Assembly: GCA_964530525.1 (NCBI GenBank)
Contig: CAZHBH010000020.1
Span: 1-32,315, forward strand
DNA: 32,315 nucleotides
Direction: 5' to 3'
Origin: CAYNQN01 sp964530525
GTDB lineage: Bacteria > Actinomycetota > Acidimicrobiia > Acidimicrobiales > Acidimicrobilacustridaceae
Shown here one piece after another: positions 6,838 to 13,792 of this stretch (positions within the stretch are counted from its first letter, which is position 1; every line of letters starts with the position of its first letter). Both the position numbers and the translations under genes were made by a program. Below the pieces are notes generated by a model. It had not been told where the DNA came from. It made no database searches and was given only the letters and a program-made list of their open reading frames with translations.

Positions 6838-8727
6838 ATGAGAACCACCCCCCGCAACCCGCAACGTCCCCTGCTGGTCGTTGCGGCTGCCGTCTTGGTG
6901 ATGGCGATCTTCATCCCCATCCTTCCTCGTCCTGTCGAGGCCCAGGAGCCCGGCGGGCCCACCGCGGTGCCGGCCACGTGGCCGATAGGTGCCGAGCCCT
7001 ACGCGAACGTCCTGCACTGGGCGGAGCAGCGCGCCTCGGAGTACGGGTGCGGTCTGACGCGGGACCGGCTGGCAGCTGCGATGCTCGCCATCGTCTACTA
7101 CGAGGCGGGGTACTCGGCGGGCAAGGCACCCTCACCCATGACGCTGGGGCGCTGGGACACGTTGGCGGTGCGCTCCGACAACGCCCGGCTCTACGCCTTC
7201 TCTGACCCGTCGACGCCCTACCAGCGTGCCTACTTCCACGCCGGAATAGGGATGTGGCAGTTCGACTCTGCCGGCGGATATCCGCTCACAGCCGCGGGAG
7301 CCATAGACACCTGGACGGCCGCCCAGGAGGCCTCGAAGATCATCGCCCAGCGCTACTGCGCGAGCCTTGCCACCGACCCCATCGAGAAGGTGAAGGCGGG
7401 CTGGGGCCCGTGGGTGGCGTGCTGGCCGCTCTCGAGCGGGGAGAACCGCTGCCTGACGGCCTTCAACGACATCTTCGACGGCAACGCCATACGTGCGAAT
7501 CGCATCACCACCCACGCGGACGTAACCCGCTACGGAGGGATGGAGCCGCGCTCGTGCAAGCTCTCGAACGTGCAGGTGACCTGCTACTTCGTGGACCCCG
7601 CCCGGGCCGAGGGCTACAACTACTGGGCCAGCCCCGGCTACGGCGGCTCGGCGACAGCCCCCATCACCGCCCCCTTCTACGTGATCTCCCACGGCGGCAG
7701 GGAGCACCGCTTCTGGCTCGCCGAGGACACCGGATACGGCGCGACCATCACGGCGAGCAAGCCGATCACGTCGGATGCCCGGCGCTCGCTCGACTGGTCT
7801 TGGTCCGACGCCCTCTGCGACGAGACCACCCAGCGCGGGACTTGCGGCACCCCCTACGGCCACCTCGACGAGGTCGTCGCCGGCCCCGCTTCGGTGACGC
7901 TGCGGGGATGGGCGATCGACCCGAACGTCGCGGGTCCGATATTCGTCCACGTGTACGTGCACGGGCGCTTCTCGGGGCAGTACCTGGCGGCGGGCTCGCG
8001 CCCTGACGTGGGGGCGGCCTTCCCCGGGTTCGGGCCCGACCACGGCTTCGACGTGACCATCAACGGCGTCACGCAGGGCTCGAGGGACGTTTGCGTGTAC
8101 GCCATCAACGTGGGCGTGGGCGAGGTGAACCCGCTCCTCGGCTGCCGCAACGTGAACGTCCCTGACGGCCCTGCGGGGTTCTGGGACGTTCCGCCTGGCC
8201 ACCCGTTCGGCTCGGAGATCTCCTGGGTGGCCGAGGAGGGGATCGCCGAGGGGTACGACGACGGCAGGTTCAGGCCCACCGGCCTGGTCACACGCCAAGC
8301 CGTCGCCGCGTTCTCGTACAGGCTCCACTCGTTGCTGGGGTTCGCGCCGGGAGGCGGCGCCCCAGGCTTCGACGACGTCCCCCCGGGCCACCCCTTCGCC
8401 ACCGAGATCGGCTGGTTGGCGACCTCGGGCATCGCCCAGGGCTTCGGTGACGGAACCTTCCGTCCCGACGAGCCCGTCACCCGTCAGGCCGTCGCCGCCT
8501 TCCTCGCCCGCCTCCACGTCCTGGTGGGTGGAACCCTGCAGGGTACGGGCTCGTTCGACGACGTCCCCCCGGGCCACCCCTTCGCCACCGAGATCGGCTG
8601 GTTGGCGACCTCGGGCATCGCCCAGGGCTTCGGTGACGGAACCTTCCGTCCCGACGAGCCCGTCACCCGTCAGGCCGTCGCCGCCTACCTCCAGCGGTTC
8701 TTCGAGCTGGCGGGACCGGCGTCGTGA
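6838..8727 (+). CDS. Secreted transglycosylase-like protein with GWAxD module and three SLH-like repeats
   Basis: A 629-aa exported protein with a Sec signal peptide (residues 1-36; hydrophobic VVAAAVLVMAIFIPIL, cleavage likely after VEA). Residues about 55-200 resemble the lysozyme/transglycosylase fold: IVYYEAG with candidate catalytic Glu89, then GIGMWQF (136-142), where SLT enzymes have GLMQ. This reading is tentative. Residues about 345-440 carry a module with GWAID, HVYVHG, RPDVGAAFPG, HGFDV and NPLLGCR that recurs in the gene at 15388. The C-terminus has three SLH-like repeats starting near residues 447, 511 and 573, each DVPPGHPF...GI..G..DG.FRP...VTRQAVAA. Likely an envelope-anchored wall-acting protein. 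Its own terminator hairpin follows. Confidence 0.8.
   Translation: MRTTPRNPQRPLLVVAAAVLVMAIFIPILPRPVEAQEPGGPTAVPATWPIGAEPYANVLHWAEQRASEYGCGLTRDRLAAAMLAIVYYEAGYSAGKAPSPMTLGRWDTLAVRSDNARLYAFSDPSTPYQRAYFHAGIGMWQFDSAGGYPLTAAGAIDTWTAAQEASKIIAQRYCASLATDPIEKVKAGWGPWVACWPLSSGENRCLTAFNDIFDGNAIRANRITTHADVTRYGGMEPRSCKLSNVQVTCYFVDPARAEGYNYWASPGYGGSATAPITAPFYVISHGGREHRFWLAEDTGYGATITASKPITSDARRSLDWSWSDALCDETTQRGTCGTPYGHLDEVVAGPASVTLRGWAIDPNVAGPIFVHVYVHGRFSGQYLAAGSRPDVGAAFPGFGPDHGFDVTINGVTQGSRDVCVYAINVGVGEVNPLLGCRNVNVPDGPAGFWDVPPGHPFGSEISWVAEEGIAEGYDDGRFRPTGLVTRQAVAAFSYRLHSLLGFAPGGGAPGFDDVPPGHPFATEIGWLATSGIAQGFGDGTFRPDEPVTRQAVAAFLARLHVLVGGTLQGTGSFDDVPPGHPFATEIGWLATSGIAQGFGDGTFRPDEPVTRQAVAAYLQRFFELAGPAS
8368..8500 (+). 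repeat. 133-nt perfect direct repeat, copy 1 (SLH-like repeat 2)
   Basis: Bases 8368-8500 are identical, base for base including all silent positions, to 8554-8686, at a spacing of 186 nt (62 codons). Identity stops at both ends. The neighbouring first SLH-like repeat is far more diverged. Confidence 0.95.
8554..8686 (+). repeat. 133-nt perfect direct repeat, copy 2 (SLH-like repeat 3)
   Basis: Second copy of the 133-nt unit at 8368-8500. It keeps the reading frame. Identity at every wobble position implies a recent duplication or gene conversion rather than selection on protein sequence alone. Confidence 0.95.
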
Positions 8728-8734
8728 GACGCCT

Positions 8735-8750
8735 GGCGGAGCCCTCCGCC
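8735..8750 (+). terminator. Hairpin terminator after the first SLH protein gene
   Basis: GGCGGA-gccc-TCCGCC, a perfect 6-bp GC stem with a 4-nt loop, begins 8 nt after the TGA stop. There is no T-run, which is usual for high-GC actinobacteria. Confidence 0.5.
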
Positions 8751-8788
8751 TGCCTGCACCTGCCCGCCAACCTGATAGACAGGCCGGC

Positions 8789-9859
8789 GTGAAGGGCCTG
8801 ATCCTCGCCGGCGGCGCCGGCACTCGACTTCGACCCATCACCCACACGAGCGCAAAGCAGCTGGTGCCCATCGCCAACAAGCCCATCCTCTTCTACGGGA
8901 TAGAGGACATGGCGGCTGCCGGCATCCGCGAGATCGGCATCATCGTCAGCCCATCGAGCGACGAGATCCGCTCGGCGGTGGGTGACGGCTCGCAGTTCGG
9001 CGTGGAGGTCACCTACATCGTGCAGTCCGAGCCGCTCGGCCTCGCCCACTGCATGCTCATCGCCCGCGACTTCCTGGGAGACGACGACGTCGTCATGTAC
9101 CTGGGCGACAACATGCTCGAGCAGGGCCTCGAGGAGTTCATCGAGCGATTCGTCCAGGAGCGGGACTCCACGACGGCGCAGATCCTCCTGGCGGAGGTCG
9201 ACGACCCCACCCGCTTCGGCATAGCCGAGCTGAACGGGAGCTCGGAGGTGGTGCGGCTGGTGGAGAAGCCCCAGGACCCTCCTTCGAACCTCGCGCTGGT
9301 GGGCGTCTACCTGTTCGACGCTCGCATACACGACGCCGTACGGGCCATCGAGCCCTCGCCCCGTGGCGAGCTGGAGATCACCGATGCCATCCAGTGGCTC
9401 ATCGACCAGGGCCACCGGGTGCGCCACGACGTGCTCCAGGGCTGGTGGATCGACACCGGCAAGAAGGACCCGCTCCTGGACTGCAACCGCCTGGTGCTCG
9501 ACACCATCGAGCCCAGGGTGCTGGGCTCGGTCGACGAGGCCTCGCGCATCACGGGACGGGTGGTCGTCGAGGAGGGGGCCTCGCTCGTCAACTCCATCGT
9601 CAGGGGTCCCGCGGTCATCGGGGCGCGCACCGTGCTGAGGGACGCCTACGTCGGGCCCTACACCTCGATCGCATCCGACTGCGAGCTGATCGACACGGAG
9701 ATCGAGCACTCCGTGGTGCTGGAGCACAGCGCCATCCGTGGACTGTCGCGCATCCACGACTCGCTGGTGGGACGCCACGTCGAGGCGCAGCGATCGGGCA
9801 CCCGGCCCAAGGCGACACGGCTCATGCTGGGGGACCACTCCACCATCGACGTCGAGTAG
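8789..9859 (+). CDS. rmlA: Glucose-1-phosphate thymidylyltransferase, long (hexapeptide-tailed) form
   Basis: It makes dTDP-glucose from glucose-1-phosphate and dTTP, the first step of dTDP-L-rhamnose synthesis. The 356-aa product begins with the nucleotide-binding GLILAGGAGTRLRPIT loop, keeps KQLVPIANKPI, the metal-binding YLGDNM and the sugar-binding VEKP motif, and has a C-terminal left-handed beta-helix (about 245-350) marking the long RmlA/StrD type. GTG 8789 was chosen because the next residues are the first beta-strand; a weak TAGACA lies 7 nt upstream. The frame is open well upstream, but that is the shadow of the previous gene. The matching rmlCBD genes lie beyond the next gene. Confidence 0.93.
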   Translation: MKGLILAGGAGTRLRPITHTSAKQLVPIANKPILFYGIEDMAAAGIREIGIIVSPSSDEIRSAVGDGSQFGVEVTYIVQSEPLGLAHCMLIARDFLGDDDVVMYLGDNMLEQGLEEFIERFVQERDSTTAQILLAEVDDPTRFGIAELNGSSEVVRLVEKPQDPPSNLALVGVYLFDARIHDAVRAIEPSPRGELEITDAIQWLIDQGHRVRHDVLQGWWIDTGKKDPLLDCNRLVLDTIEPRVLGSVDEASRITGRVVVEEGASLVNSIVRGPAVIGARTVLRDAYVGPYTSIASDCELIDTEIEHSVVLEHSAIRGLSRIHDSLVGRHVEAQRSGTRPKATRLMLGDHSTIDVE

Positions 9860-9869
9860 GGAGCCGACC

Positions 9870-12176
9870 GTGTCCTCGCGGCGTCTCAGGAGCGCCTTGG
9901 CGGCGGTGGTCGTGCTGCTGTCGGCGGTGGTCGTCCCCGTAGCGGCCGGGGCCGAGGGAGGCTCCCATGCCCCGTTGCTGTCGACGCACCGGATCGTCGA
10001 AGCCCGCGACTTCGCCACCGAGGCGTGGGCCGACCCCTGGGACTTCTCGTCGGCCGACGACCTCGTGCTGGTGGAGGGCGTGGGCTACCAGGGCGTCGCC
10101 GACGTGGAGATCGCCGACGGCCTGCTCAGGTTCACCACCGGCGACGAGGGGAGCTTCTTCCCGCAGGTCGCCCTCGGCGGCCTGCCCTACGGGCGCGACG
10201 GGGAGCGCACTCCCATCGACGGCTCCACGTATCGCCGCCTCTCCATGCGCATCTGGTCGGGCGCCGAGGGTGTGGTGACCGGGAGGGTGTGGTGGTTCAA
10301 CGACCCCAGCGGCCTGCCGCCCGCGGCGGGCACGCAGGTGATCCAGATCCTTCCCGGGTGGCAGACCATCGACCTCGCCCCCGCCACCGACGACGCCAAC
10401 CACCCGCAGCCCTGGGTTGGAAACCCGATCATGAGGCTCCGGATCCAGCCCGAGTGGTCGACGAGCCTTCGGCCCTTCGACGTGAGCGTCGACTGGGTCC
10501 GCGCCTACGCGCCCACCCAGGTCGAGCTCCCGGTGGAGGTGGCCGAGGACGCGGTTGAGCTGTGGTGGGCCGCCGACGACGACCTCGGCAACAACCTGGG
10601 TCCGAACGGACCGGCGAGGGGGGCAGGCCGGCTCCCGGTGGCCTGGACGGGCCCGGGGGCGGTCGAGGCGGACGTGGCAGCGCTGCCGCCTGGCACCTAC
10701 CGCCTCTACACGCTGGATGCCCAGGGCGTGCCTTCCGAGCTCTCCGAACCGCTCGTGATCGACGCCCGGCCGGCGCCCGTGGTCCACTCGCCCGACGAGG
10801 CAGGAGGAGAGGACTGGGCCACGGTGGTGCGAGGCGACGCGTGGGACATGGACCAGCCCACCGACGTCCAGAGCGTGACCTGCTCGCAGGTCAGCTTCAT
10901 GGGAGGGGTGCTGCACGGAAACGACGTGGGGTTCGAGTGCGGGCCCGGCCAGAACGCAGGCGACGTCGGGATCGAGCTGGCCATGCCGGTTCCGATCGAC
11001 GCGAGCATCTGGCACAGGGTCTCGTACGACTACGACTACGACGGCCCCTTCGACCTGGGCTTCGAGGCAGGCGGCGGAACGATGACCCGCCTCATATGGA
11101 GGACCGCCAACCCTGGTCCTGCCGCCTACTGGCACGACAGCCAGGACATCGTGGTGCCTCCCGGCGGGCGCACCACGACGGTGGACTTCCACACCGACCC
11201 CCGCTCCGCGATAGAGGACGAGTCGAGCGCCTCGGGGGAGAAGCTGGGCTGGGGCGTCCCGGGCAGGGAGATCGTGAACGCTCTTCGCTTCGAGCCCCAC
11301 GAGGACGTCGGCGGGCGGACGTGGCGGCTGGGAGGGGTGCGCCTGGCGCGCAACGACAGCGGCGGCAACAGCTTCGAGGTGGTGTTCGAGGACCGAGCCT
11401 GGGAGCCGGGGACCATCGCCGACGTCTACGTTCGCAGGCACGGAGCGGCGGGGCGGGCGCTCGTCGCCTCGGGACTCGATGTGGTCGAGGGGCTCAACTC
11501 GTTCTTCTGGGACGGCCGCGATTCGGCGGGGGACCTGTTGGGCCCCGGCACCTACACGATCGAGGTGGAGATGACCGACCCCGCGGGCAACCATGGCGCC
11601 GCCCGCTCCACCGGTCCGGTGGACCTGGGCTCGGCGTTCTGGGACATCCCGGTGACCCACCCGTTCGCCTGGGAGATCGGATGGTTCGCCGACGAGGGCC
11701 TCACCACGGGCTTCGACGACGGGACGTTCCGAGCGGGTGGAACCCTCACGCGCCAGGCCATGGCTGCGTTCCTGTACCGCCAGGCGGGCTCGCCGGACGG
11801 GGCCGACCCCGGCTGCTCCAGCCCCCCGACGTGGGACGTGCCGGTCGGCCACCCGTTCTGCGGGGAGATCGCCTGGATGCTGGCGACGGGTGCCTCCACC
11901 GGATTCGACGACGGTAGCTTCGGCCCCTCGGGCACCGTGACGCGCCAGGCCATGGCTGCGTTCCTGTACCGCCAGCAGGGTGCGGTCTACGGAGCCGATC
12001 CCGGTTGCGTGGTGGCGCCCATGTGGGACGTGCCGGTCGGCCACCCGTTCTGCGGGGAGATCGCCTGGATGCTCGAGGAGGGGGTGACCGCCGGCTACGA
12101 AGACGGCGGGTTCCATCCAGGCGCCAACCTCACGCGACAGGCGATGGCGGCCTTCACCTACCGCCTGGCCACCTGA
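9870..12176 (+). CDS. Large secreted beta-rich protein with FlgD-like Ig domain and three SLH-like repeats
   Basis: A 768-aa exported protein of unknown function, placed between rmlA and rmlC. GTG 9870, 10 nt after the rmlA stop with GGGAG upstream, opens a Sec signal peptide (SALAAVVVLLSAVVVPVAAGA, cleavage near residue 30). Two beta-sandwich regions (about 35-215 and 310-515), rich in Trp, Asp and Gly, look like carbohydrate-binding jelly rolls; this is inferred from composition only. Residues about 543-577 (FFWDGRDSAGDLLGPGTYTI) match the FlgD Ig-like pattern. Three SLH-like repeats start near residues 590, 653 and 717 (WDVPVGHPFCGEIAWM ... TRQAMAAF). Repeats 2 and 3 each carry one extra Cys after HPF. 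Probably an envelope-anchored glycan-binding or structural protein. Confidence 0.78.
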   Translation: MSSRRLRSALAAVVVLLSAVVVPVAAGAEGGSHAPLLSTHRIVEARDFATEAWADPWDFSSADDLVLVEGVGYQGVADVEIADGLLRFTTGDEGSFFPQVALGGLPYGRDGERTPIDGSTYRRLSMRIWSGAEGVVTGRVWWFNDPSGLPPAAGTQVIQILPGWQTIDLAPATDDANHPQPWVGNPIMRLRIQPEWSTSLRPFDVSVDWVRAYAPTQVELPVEVAEDAVELWWAADDDLGNNLGPNGPARGAGRLPVAWTGPGAVEADVAALPPGTYRLYTLDAQGVPSELSEPLVIDARPAPVVHSPDEAGGEDWATVVRGDAWDMDQPTDVQSVTCSQVSFMGGVLHGNDVGFECGPGQNAGDVGIELAMPVPIDASIWHRVSYDYDYDGPFDLGFEAGGGTMTRLIWRTANPGPAAYWHDSQDIVVPPGGRTTTVDFHTDPRSAIEDESSASGEKLGWGVPGREIVNALRFEPHEDVGGRTWRLGGVRLARNDSGGNSFEVVFEDRAWEPGTIADVYVRRHGAAGRALVASGLDVVEGLNSFFWDGRDSAGDLLGPGTYTIEVEMTDPAGNHGAARSTGPVDLGSAFWDIPVTHPFAWEIGWFADEGLTTGFDDGTFRAGGTLTRQAMAAFLYRQAGSPDGADPGCSSPPTWDVPVGHPFCGEIAWMLATGASTGFDDGSFGPSGTVTRQAMAAFLYRQQGAVYGADPGCVVAPMWDVPVGHPFCGEIAWMLEEGVTAGYEDGGFHPGANLTRQAMAAFTYRLAT
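11748..11783 (+). repeat. Intragenic direct repeat (36 nt), copy 1 of 192-bp period
   Basis: Bases 11748-11783 (coding TRQAMAAFLYRQ) are identical to 11940-11975. This is the end of SLH-like repeat 1 versus the end of repeat 2, spaced 192 nt (64 codons). Confidence 0.85.
11831..11881 (+). repeat. Intragenic direct repeat (51 nt), copy 1 of 192-bp period
   Basis: Bases 11831-11881 (coding WDVPVGHPFCGEIAWML) are identical to 12023-12073, the same 192-nt spacing as the 11748/11940 pair. The intervening segments differ, so homogenisation is patchy, unlike the uniform 133-nt block in the first SLH gene. Confidence 0.85.
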
Positions 12177-12189
12177 CCAGAAGCTCCCT

Positions 12190-12210
12190 CCCGTCGGCTA
12201 CGCCGGCGGG
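12190..12210 (+). terminator. Hairpin terminator between the second SLH gene and rmlC
   Basis: CCCGTCGGC-tac-GCCGGCGGG forms a 9-bp stem with one G-T wobble, 14 nt after the stop at 12176. It precedes the rmlC -10 element, so the SLH gene and rmlCBD are probably separate transcripts. Confidence 0.55.
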
Positions 12211-12222
12211 CCTCTCGGGCCC

Positions 12223-12228
12223 TAGGCT
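12223..12228 (+). promoter_or_regulatory. Putative -10 element for rmlCBD
   Basis: TAGGCT lies 9 nt before ATG 12238, predicting a leader of only a few bases. No Shine-Dalgarno sequence is present before this ATG. Confidence 0.45.
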
Positions 12229-12237
12229 GCGTGCCCC

Positions 12238-12807
12238 ATGGCCACAGTGACAGAGTCCGAGACCATCCGCGGCGTCTTCGTGGTGGAGCCCGACGTCCAC
12301 GGCGACGAGCGGGGCTACTTCGTGGAGACCTACCGACGCCAGTGGTTCCCCGACGGGGGACGGGAGATGGTGCAGGGGAACCGGGGCGACCGCAAGGCAG
12401 GCGCCATCGTGGGCCTGCACTACCACCTCCACCAGGCCGACTACTGGTACGTCCCGTTCGGGACGGCCCGGGTGGTGCTGCACGACCTGAGGGTGGGCTC
12501 GCCCACCGACGGCGCCACCCTCACGCTGGACCTCGGTCGTCAGCCCGACGGATCGCACTCGCACCGGGGCGTGTTCATCCCGCCCGGCGTCGCCCACGGG
12601 TTCGCAGCGCTCACCGACATGACCATCACCTACCTGGTGGACGGCTACTACAACCCCGCCGACGAGCTGGGAGTGGCCTGGGACGACCCGGAGATCGGCG
12701 CCGACTGGGGCTTGGAGAGCCCCGTCCTCTCCGCCAGGGACCAGGCGAACCCGGCGAGGGCCGAGATCGAGCCGCAGTGGCGCCCTCACTCGAGCCTTCG
12801 CACTTGA
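12238..12807 (+). CDS. rmlC: dTDP-4-dehydrorhamnose 3,5-epimerase family protein, atypical active site
   Basis: A 189-aa cupin of the RmlC family; by context it would epimerise C3 and C5 of dTDP-4-keto-6-deoxyglucose. Conserved are the DERGYFVE strand, GLHY, GSPT, IPPGVAHGFAAL, the YYNP loop and the WDDPEIGADW...SARDQANP tail. Two usually conserved active-site residues look replaced: the Arg of RGLH is Val (AIVGLHYH), and the Lys of the QAK motif is Asp (HQADYW). The His of GLH and of AHGF remain. It may therefore act on another sugar or do only part of the reaction. First gene of the rmlCBD run, 25 nt before rmlB. Confidence 0.82.
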   Translation: MATVTESETIRGVFVVEPDVHGDERGYFVETYRRQWFPDGGREMVQGNRGDRKAGAIVGLHYHLHQADYWYVPFGTARVVLHDLRVGSPTDGATLTLDLGRQPDGSHSHRGVFIPPGVAHGFAALTDMTITYLVDGYYNPADELGVAWDDPEIGADWGLESPVLSARDQANPARAEIEPQWRPHSSLRT

Positions 12808-12832
12808 CCCCCGGGCCTGCCAGGATGACGAC

Positions 12833-13789
12833 ATGAAGCTCTTCGTGACCGGTGGGGCCGGTTTCATCGGGTCGAACTACGTACGGCACGTCCTTGCCAG
12901 CACCGACGACGAGGTGACCGTCTTCGACGCCCTCACCTACGCCGGCAACCTGGCGACCCTCGCGGATCTGGAGCAGAACCCCAGGTACCGCTTCGTCAGG
13001 GGCGACATACGCGACCGGGCAGCGGTCGCCGAGGCCATGGCCGGCCACGACGCCGTGGTCCACTTCGCGGCCGAGAGCCACGTGGACCGCTCGATCGTGA
13101 GCCCCGACGAGTTCGTGTCGACCAACTGCGACGGCACGAACGTGATGTGCGACGTGGCGAGGCAGCTGGAGGTGGAGCGCTTCCTGCACATCTCCACCGA
13201 CGAGGTCTACGGCTCCATCGAGGAGGGGTCGTTCCTCGAGACCGACCCGCTCGGGCCCCGCTCGCCCTACAGCGCCTCCAAGGCGGGCTCCAACCTCATC
13301 GCGCTGTCCTACCGAGAGACCTACGGGCTCCCGGTGATCGTCACCCGCAGCTCCAACAACTTCGGGCCCTACCAGTTCCCCGAGAAGGTCATACCCCTGT
13401 TCGTGACCAACCTCATGGAGGGCCGCAAGGTCCCCCTCTACGGTGACGGGCTCAACGTGCGCGACTGGCTGTACGTGGAGGACAACTGCGCAGGGGTCGA
13501 CATGGTGCTGCGCTCCGGCGAGCTGGGGGAGATCTACAACCTCGGCGGGGGCAACGAGATCACCAACAGGGAGCTGACCGAGCGCATCCTGCGGCTGTGC
13601 GGGGCCGGGGAGGAGATGGTCGAGCGCGTGGCCGACCGGCTCGGCCACGACCGGCGCTACTCGATCGACTGCACCAAGATCCGGGCACTCGGCTGGAAGC
13701 CTGCCCGTGAGCTCGACGAGGCCCTGGCGGCGACCGTCGACTGGTACCGGGCGAACGCCGGTTGGTGGAAGCCCCTCAAGGCGGGCTGA
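12833..13789 (+). CDS. rmlB: dTDP-glucose 4,6-dehydratase
   Basis: An extended SDR enzyme that converts dTDP-glucose to dTDP-4-keto-6-deoxyglucose with bound NAD. The 318-aa product has the Rossmann loop TGGAGFIGSNYV, the substrate motif HFAAESHVDRSI, STDEVYG (the catalytic Asp-Glu pair typical of RmlB), YSASK with Tyr146 and Lys150, and RSSNNFGPYQFPEK. AGGA 7 nt before the ATG serves as ribosome binding site. It is followed after 3 nt by rmlD. Length is on the short side but complete. Confidence 0.95.
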   Translation: MKLFVTGGAGFIGSNYVRHVLASTDDEVTVFDALTYAGNLATLADLEQNPRYRFVRGDIRDRAAVAEAMAGHDAVVHFAAESHVDRSIVSPDEFVSTNCDGTNVMCDVARQLEVERFLHISTDEVYGSIEEGSFLETDPLGPRSPYSASKAGSNLIALSYRETYGLPVIVTRSSNNFGPYQFPEKVIPLFVTNLMEGRKVPLYGDGLNVRDWLYVEDNCAGVDMVLRSGELGEIYNLGGGNEITNRELTERILRLCGAGEEMVERVADRLGHDRRYSIDCTKIRALGWKPARELDEALAATVDWYRANAGWWKPLKAG

Positions 13790-13792
13790 GCC

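Noticed and set aside
8368..8700. Tandem repeats as a possible CRISPR array
   Set aside because: Only two long copies, in frame and coding SLH-like repeats; no short repeat-spacer pattern.
7132..8886. 584-aa open frame on the minus strand
   Set aside because: It is the shadow of the first SLH gene and the rmlA start; composition is the mirror of the real frame and shows no motif.
9857..9869. TAGGGA 7 nt before the GTG of the second SLH gene as a leaderless promoter
   Set aside because: The TAG is the rmlA stop codon, the last base of the hexamer is not T, and GGGAG works well as a ribosome binding site; co-transcription with rmlA is simpler.
9822..12116. 764-aa open frame on the minus strand
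   Set aside because: It is antisense to the second SLH protein gene, which has a signal peptide and clear domains. The antisense product is rich in His, Arg, Val and Gly with no motif, as expected for the mirror of a high-GC gene.
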